This document shows, piece after piece, positions 59,376-64,000 of a DNA stretch of 64,000 bases (the first letter of the stretch is position 1; the number at the start of each line of letters is the position of its first letter). The stretch spans positions 62,001 through 126,000 of the forward strand of contig CALSSA010000004.1 of NCBI GenBank assembly GCA_943788875.1. Reading direction: 5' to 3'. Both the position numbers and the translations under genes were made by a program. This DNA is from an uncultured Pseudomonadales bacterium (GTDB taxonomy: Bacteria; Pseudomonadota; Gammaproteobacteria; Pseudomonadales; Porticoccaceae). The notes under the pieces were generated by a model that saw nothing but the letters and a program-made list of their open reading frames with translations, had not been told where the DNA came from and did not search any database.

Positions 59376-61501
59376 TGTCCGGTTTTCTCCATCAAATCAG
59401 CGTCGATACTCTGCGTGGCGTAGGCCCGCAGCTGGCGACCAAACTAAAAAAGCTCGGACTGTACAACCTGCAGGACCTGCTATTCCATCTGCCTCTGCGC
59501 TATATCGACAGAACCCAGATTACTCCCATTGGCGGTATTCAACCCATGACCGAAGTGGTGATTGAGGGAGAGGTGCGAGCTAGCGATGTGGTATTCGGTC
59601 GACGCCGCAGTCTGATGTGCCGGGTACAAGACCACAGCGGTGTCATCAGCCTGAGGTTTTTTCACTTTAACCGCGCCCAGCAGGAACGGCTTAAACCAGG
59701 CACCCGCCTGCGCTGCTTTGGTGAAGTGCGCCGAGGCAAGTCTGGCCTTGAGCTGTATCATCCGGAATATCAATATCTGGATACACCTAACCCAGCGGAG
59801 CTTGAAGAAACCCTGACCCCAATCTATCCCGCTACCGAGGGCATTTCTCAGACGCGCATGCGCGATCTCTGTGGTCAGGCGCTGGCCCAGCTTAGTCAAT
59901 CAACCATTGCAGAACTCCTGCCAGCAGAGCTGAGCTGGGGTGAGAACAGCCCCCTGTCATTCAGTCTGGTGGAGGCTCTGCGTCTGCTGCACAATCCGCC
60001 GCCGGGTACAGCATTGCATTTACTGGCCGAGGGTCAGCATCCGGCCCAGCAACGCCTGGCCGCTGAAGAGCTGGTGGCGCATAATTTAAGTCTTCTAAAA
60101 CTGCGTCAAAAGGTACAGCAACAGCTCGCACCAACGCTTTTGGAAGATAAAACCGCGAAGCATAAATTCCTCTCCCAGCTAGCCTTTGAGTTGACCGCTG
60201 CGCAACAGCGCGTCGGCGCTGAGATCAGTGCGGATATCAGCACCGCTATACCTATGCTGCGACTGGTGCAGGGAGATGTGGGCTCGGGTAAAACCGTGGT
60301 CGCCGCCTTGGCTGCAGTACAGGCCATCGCCAATGGCAAGCAGGCTGCGCTGATGGCGCCTACTGAAATTCTTGCCGATCAGCACAGAATTAACTTTGAA
60401 CAATGGCTGCGTCCACTGGGTATTCGGGTGGCTTTTTTGACGGGCAAAGTCAAAGGCAAGGCCCGAGAAATGCAACTTCAAGCCATCGCTGACGGTTCTG
60501 CTCAGATGATAGTAGGTACCCATGCACTGTTTCAGGATAGTGTCGAGTTTAGCGACCTTGGCCTGAGTATTATTGATGAACAGCATCGTTTTGGTGTTCA
60601 CCAACGACTAGCTCTGCGCAATAAAGGCTTTGCTTCAGAGGACACAGTACTCAATGGTCTGGCCCCACATCAGCTGCAAGCGCCCCATCAGCTGATTATG
60701 ACTGCCACCCCCATTCCGCGGACATTGGCTATGAGTGCCTATGCTGATCTGGACTGTTCGGTTATTGATGAACTTCCTCCAGGGCGAACGCCCGTAGAGA
60801 CCCTGGTGCTGAGCAATCTGCGGCGCAACGATATTATCGAGCGACTAAAGGTAGCCTGCGCTAAAGGCCGTCAGGCCTACTGGGTCTGTACATTAATCGA
60901 AGAATCCGATGTATTGGAAGCACAGGCCGCTGAAGTAACAGCCAGTGAACTACAGCTGATGCTGCCAGAGCTAAGTATTGGCCTGATTCATGGTCGCCTC
61001 AAACCCCGTGAAAAGCTCGAAATGATGGAGGCTTTTAAGTCTGGTGAGGTTAATCTGTTGGTGGCTACCACAGTGATCGAAGTGGGGGTAGATGTACCCA
61101 ATGCCAGCCTGATGATTATTGATAATGCTGAGCGCCTTGGCCTGTCCCAACTGCATCAACTGCGAGGCCGTGTCGGCCGTGGGTCGCAGAGCAGTCATTG
61201 CCTGCTGCTCTACAGCATGCCTATCTCAGCCAATGGCAGCGCAAGGCTGAAAATTATGCATGAAACCAATGACGGCTTTAAGATCGCGGAAAAGGATCTC
61301 GAGCTACGGGGCCCCGGCGAAGTACTGGGCACCAGACAGACAGGTGATATGCAGCTGCATATCGCTGATCTACAGCGGGATGCCCATCTGCTGCCACAGA
61401 TCAAATCAACAGCAGAAACTCTGCTTCTCAATCATCCAAACAATGTCGACCTCCTGATTATGCGCTGGTTAGGCCATAGCGAACAGTACGCACAAGCCTA
61501 G
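59375..61501 (+). CDS. recG: ATP-dependent DNA helicase RecG
   Basis: 708 aa. The N-terminal wedge domain (about 1-180) has LRGVGPQLATKLKKLGLYN and an OB-fold. The helicase core follows: Walker A GDVGSGKTVVAALA (about 300), DEQHRFGVHQR (about 400), MTATPIPRTLAMSAY and LHQLRGRVGRGSQSS. It remodels stalled forks and Holliday junctions. It is translationally coupled to oxyR. Confidence 0.96.
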   Translation: MSGFLHQISVDTLRGVGPQLATKLKKLGLYNLQDLLFHLPLRYIDRTQITPIGGIQPMTEVVIEGEVRASDVVFGRRRSLMCRVQDHSGVISLRFFHFNRAQQERLKPGTRLRCFGEVRRGKSGLELYHPEYQYLDTPNPAELEETLTPIYPATEGISQTRMRDLCGQALAQLSQSTIAELLPAELSWGENSPLSFSLVEALRLLHNPPPGTALHLLAEGQHPAQQRLAAEELVAHNLSLLKLRQKVQQQLAPTLLEDKTAKHKFLSQLAFELTAAQQRVGAEISADISTAIPMLRLVQGDVGSGKTVVAALAAVQAIANGKQAALMAPTEILADQHRINFEQWLRPLGIRVAFLTGKVKGKAREMQLQAIADGSAQMIVGTHALFQDSVEFSDLGLSIIDEQHRFGVHQRLALRNKGFASEDTVLNGLAPHQLQAPHQLIMTATPIPRTLAMSAYADLDCSVIDELPPGRTPVETLVLSNLRRNDIIERLKVACAKGRQAYWVCTLIEESDVLEAQAAEVTASELQLMLPELSIGLIHGRLKPREKLEMMEAFKSGEVNLLVATTVIEVGVDVPNASLMIIDNAERLGLSQLHQLRGRVGRGSQSSHCLLLYSMPISANGSARLKIMHETNDGFKIAEKDLELRGPGEVLGTRQTGDMQLHIADLQRDAHLLPQIKSTAETLLLNHPNNVDLLIMRWLGHSEQYAQA

Positions 61502-61533
61502 GGCAGACTTAACTGCAAAGACTTGTTCCTAAA

Positions 61534-61564
61534 TTGTTTCATTTTCGCGGCAATTCCCTATACT
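61534..61564 (+). promoter_or_regulatory. Candidate promoter of the DUF47-pit operon
   Basis: TATACT (61559-61564) with either TTTCAT (16-b spacer) or TTGTTT (19-b spacer) upstream. The -10 is good; the -35 is ambiguous. Confidence 0.45.
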
Positions 61565-61589
61565 GCGCTAAAAACAGGAGTGTGAATTT

Positions 61590-62270
61590 ATGGCGTTTAG
61601 TAATCCCATTTCAAATCTGTTCGGCAAATCGCCGATCAGACCACTGCAAGAGCATATGTCGCTGGTGGTGAGCTGTGCTTCACTGCTGGAGCCCTTCTTT
61701 GAAGCTGTTATCAATGATAACTGGCCGAGCGCCAGTAAAATTTTTGATCAGATTGCTGAGCGTGAAAACCGCGCTGACGATCTAAAGAAAGAATTTCGTC
61801 TGAATATGCCCAAAAGCCTGTTTATGCCAATGTCACGCACTGACCTGCTCAGCATACTTGCCCAGCAAGATGATATAGCCAATACCAGCAAAGATGTCTG
61901 CGGCATTGTTCTGGGTCGCGAGATGGATATTCCCAATGTACTGCAATCCGACCTCATGGGCTTTGTTAAAAGCGCTATCGAAACCTGCGAGAAAGCACTC
62001 AAAGCGATCAACGAACTGGATGAACTTCTGGAGACTGGTTTTAGTGGTCAGGAAGTAAAGTTCGTCAAAAAACTGATTCGGGATCTCGACGCTCAGGAAC
62101 AAAAAGTCGACAAAAAAGAGCGCAAACTCCGTCATCGCCTATTCAAGCTTGAAGCTGATATGCCACCGGTAAACGTAATGTTCCTGTACAGCACCATTGA
62201 CAATATTGGTGCTGTGGCAGACACCGCGGAACGTGTAGGTAATCGGCTTGAGCTTTTGCTAGCCAAATAA
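61590..62270 (+). CDS. DUF47 family phosphate-transport accessory protein
   Basis: 226 aa, helical, PhoU-like four-helix bundles (TIGR00153/DUF47). Motifs such as LFMPMSRTDLLSILAQQDDIAN and FLYSTIDNIGAVADTAERVGNRLE are typical. It is always near pit-type permeases and may gate or assist them. It lies 24 b before the permease; a good AGGAG precedes its ATG. Confidence 0.93.
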   Translation: MAFSNPISNLFGKSPIRPLQEHMSLVVSCASLLEPFFEAVINDNWPSASKIFDQIAERENRADDLKKEFRLNMPKSLFMPMSRTDLLSILAQQDDIANTSKDVCGIVLGREMDIPNVLQSDLMGFVKSAIETCEKALKAINELDELLETGFSGQEVKFVKKLIRDLDAQEQKVDKKERKLRHRLFKLEADMPPVNVMFLYSTIDNIGAVADTAERVGNRLELLLAK

Positions 62271-62294
62271 CAATAACTTTCGGACCTAGTAACC

Positions 62295-63575
62295 ATGGAA
62301 TTATTCAGCGAATACGGCACCATTTTAATTATTCTAGCGGCCTGTTTTGGTTTCTTTATGGCTTGGGGTGTCGGAGCTAACGACGTAGCTAATGCAATGG
62401 GTACTTCAGTTGGATCCAAGGCATTAACCATCAAGCAAGCAATTTTAATTGCGATGGTGTTTGAATTTGCCGGTGCCTACCTGGCAGGTGGCGAAGTGAC
62501 TTCTACCATCCGCAAAGGCATTGTTGACTCCGCCGTGTTTAGCGACAAGCCAGACCTGCTGGTATTTGGCATGTTATCGGCCCTGCTCGCAGCAGGCACC
62601 TGGCTGGCCATTGCCAGCTTTATGGGTTGGCCTGTCTCTACCACCCACAGTATTGTCGGCGCTATCGTTGGTTTTGCGGCCGTTGGCGTTTCCAATGATG
62701 CCGTAAACTGGGGAAAGGTAAGCACCATCGTCGCTAGCTGGGTGGTGTCGCCTGTGATGGCGGGCACCATTTCATTTGCCATCTTCAGAAGTGTGCAACA
62801 TCTGATTCTTACTCAAGACAACCCCTTTGACCGAGCCAAGAAATACGCCCCTATGTATATGTTTGCCGTGGGCTTCCTGATGGCCATGGTGACATTGCTC
62901 AAAGGCCTGAAACATGTATTTAAAGATGTCGGCATCGATATGAGCTACGGCGACAATGTTCTCGTGGCGGTGGGCTTTGGTATTCTAGTGACTATTATTG
63001 GTACCTACCTGCTGAGTAAAGTAGAGCGTGATCTCACTAAAGAAGAAGGCAACCGTTTTTATAATGTTGAAAAAGTTTTTGCTGTACTGATGATATTTAC
63101 CGCCTGTAGCATGGCCTTTGCACATGGTTCTAACGATGTGGCCAATGCCGTTGGTCCTCTCGCGGCAGTAGTTAATGTGGTCAATGCCGGTGGTGATATT
63201 GCGGCCAAGAGCTCGATGCCGAGCTGGATTTTATTGTTGGGCGGTGCTGGTATTGTCTTCGGTCTCGCCACCTATGGCTTTAAAGTCATGGGCACCATCG
63301 GTCGCAAGATTACCGAGCTGACTCCCAGCCGCGGTTTTGCTGCTGAACTAGGCGCTGCAGCCACCGTAGTGTTGGCCTCAGGCACTGGCCTGCCAATTTC
63401 TACCACCCACACATTAGTGGGCGCGGTGCTGGGCGTTGGCATGGCACGGGGTATAGGTGCCATTAATCTTAGAATGGTCGGCTCTATCTTCCTATCCTGG
63501 GTAGTGACACTGCCAGCCGGTGCCGGTCTGTCGATTCTGTTCTTCTTTTTCTTTAAAGGCGTGTTTGGAGGCTAA
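62295..63575 (+). CDS. pit: Inorganic phosphate transporter, PiT family
   Basis: 426 aa with about ten membrane helices. The duplicated family motif is present: GANDVANAMGTSVGSKALT near residue 30 and GSNDVANAVGPLAAVV near 280. It moves phosphate, probably as a metal-phosphate complex with protons. Pairing with the DUF47 protein suggests a single low-affinity phosphate uptake unit. A strong terminator follows. Confidence 0.94.
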   Translation: MELFSEYGTILIILAACFGFFMAWGVGANDVANAMGTSVGSKALTIKQAILIAMVFEFAGAYLAGGEVTSTIRKGIVDSAVFSDKPDLLVFGMLSALLAAGTWLAIASFMGWPVSTTHSIVGAIVGFAAVGVSNDAVNWGKVSTIVASWVVSPVMAGTISFAIFRSVQHLILTQDNPFDRAKKYAPMYMFAVGFLMAMVTLLKGLKHVFKDVGIDMSYGDNVLVAVGFGILVTIIGTYLLSKVERDLTKEEGNRFYNVEKVFAVLMIFTACSMAFAHGSNDVANAVGPLAAVVNVVNAGGDIAAKSSMPSWILLLGGAGIVFGLATYGFKVMGTIGRKITELTPSRGFAAELGAAATVVLASGTGLPISTTHTLVGAVLGVGMARGIGAINLRMVGSIFLSWVVTLPAGAGLSILFFFFFKGVFGG

Positions 63576-63589
63576 GTATCCGTAGTATC

Positions 63590-63628
63590 AAAAAAGCCCG
63601 ACGATTAAAAAATCTGTCGGGCTTTTTT
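63590..63628. terminator. Bidirectional terminator, pit / ACT-domain gene
   Basis: A6-GCCCGAC/GTCGGGC-T6 stem (13 bp), with inner GATT/AATC pairing, between convergent genes. Confidence 0.92.
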
Positions 63629-63661
63629 ATGCCATTCAAAGCTGGCTATGGGAGTATGCTA

Positions 63662-64000
63662 TCAGAGCCGATTTAAATTTCGCAGCAACTCCAGAGCCTC
63701 ATCGGCAAACTGTTGTGGTACAAACACATGGTCATGGTAATAACCAGCAATCACATTGGCACTGATTTCATACGCCGCTAACTTACCCGAAACTATCGCC
63801 GTCAAACCCACAGCCTCTAGACTGGAATGGGCCTGCAAGCTAATACAGCGAAAGGCGCCCTGATAGTCTAACCCACAGGCATCTGCGTTTTCAGCGGTAA
63901 CCACCAAAGTAAGACCTTCCGGCTCCTGAAAACTGGCAATCGGCATTGCTTCCTTGCCATCCCCGTACTGCCCCGAGGCAATGGTACAGAACACATAACG
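63662..64000 (-). CDS. ACT-domain protein (COG3602-like), partial
   Basis: About 112 residues remain and the frame stays open to the right edge, so the start is outside; the in-frame GTG at 63994 is probably internal. The pieces RYVFCTIASGQYGDG, GLTLVVTAENADACGL and FRCISLQAHSSLEAVGLTAIVSG belong to the ACT_7/DUF2241 family, small proteins thought to bind amino acids. The exact role is unknown. Confidence 0.85.
   Translation of the reverse strand, partial: RYVFCTIASGQYGDGKEAMPIASFQEPEGLTLVVTAENADACGLDYQGAFRCISLQAHSSLEAVGLTAIVSGKLAAYEISANVIAGYYHDHVFVPQQFADEALELLRNLNRL

Noticed and set aside
61522..61540. Pho-box-like TTGTT direct repeats 11 b apart upstream of the DUF47-pit genes
   Set aside because: Each half matches only TGT of the CTGTCAT consensus, and the distance to the -10 is wrong for a PhoB-type promoter.

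Overview
The window looks like core chromosome of a free-living, probably marine gammaproteobacterium. GC looks close to 50%, coding density is very high, and there is no prophage, insertion sequence, CRISPR array, rRNA or tRNA that I can see. Two blocks match gene orders known from Pseudomonas and Escherichia: nudF-yqiB-cpdA-yqiA-parE divergent from tolC, and radC / coaBC-algC-argB-slmA / pyrE-rph / yicC / gmk-rpoZ-spoT-ridA / oxyR-recG. Together with a TtpC-type Ton system, this suggests Cellvibrionales or a relative such as the SAR92/Porticoccaceae group. That placement is inference. No stretch longer than 300 bases lacks a gene; the longest gaps are the serA-csp interval (about 260 b), the leader of the Ton operon (about 230 b) and the csp-rpmG interval (about 235 b).

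Layout. 1-8.8 kb: the 3' end of a ctpA-type protease gene, a GlsB-like membrane protein, an MscS channel, then the minus-strand run nudF, DUF1249, cpdA, yqiA, parE, parC. 8.9-10.3 kb: tolC. 10.3-20.1 kb: a seven-gene minus-strand block (gspE-like ATPase, glnE, ilvE, a putative glycosyltransferase, a sugar-kinase-like protein, an unknown 401-residue protein, waaA) joining nitrogen control, branched-chain amino acid synthesis and LPS inner-core assembly. 20.3-23.4 kb: argA and ilvD. 23.5-28.6 kb: a six-gene Ton-system operon (DUF3450, long ExbB/TtpC, short ExbB, ExbD, TonB, TPR protein). 28.9-31.1 kb: lgt-thyA-folA. 31.2-36 kb: a TANGO2/NRDE protein, rppH-ptsP, a HAD phosphatase and gcvH. 36.2-41.3 kb: a DUF481 outer-membrane protein, srkA, arfB, small conserved genes and a D-2-hydroxyglutarate-dehydrogenase-like flavoprotein divergent from serA. 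42.9-43.8 kb: a cold-shock gene, a 19-bp tandem repeat and rpmB-rpmG. 44-54 kb: radC, coaBC, a membrane-anchored AlgC, argB, slmA, a DUF4124 protein, pyrE, rph, yicC and an S1/P1 nuclease. 54-61.5 kb: gmk, rpoZ, spoT, ridA, an NAD-binding epimerase-like protein, oxyR and recG. 61.6-64 kb: a DUF47 protein with a Pit phosphate permease, and part of an ACT-domain gene.

Most genes are housekeeping. The points most worth following are: an OxyR that keeps Cys199 but has Leu where the resolving Cys208 should be; an argA that appears to be transcribed as a leaderless mRNA; the Ton operon with DUF3450 and TPR partners; an unknown protein with a nucleotidyltransferase-like acidic motif beside waaA; a four-copy 19-bp repeat between two terminators; and the absence of dut from its usual place after coaBC. 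I did not find a clearly new multi-gene system; the Ton operon and the LPS block are the closest candidates.
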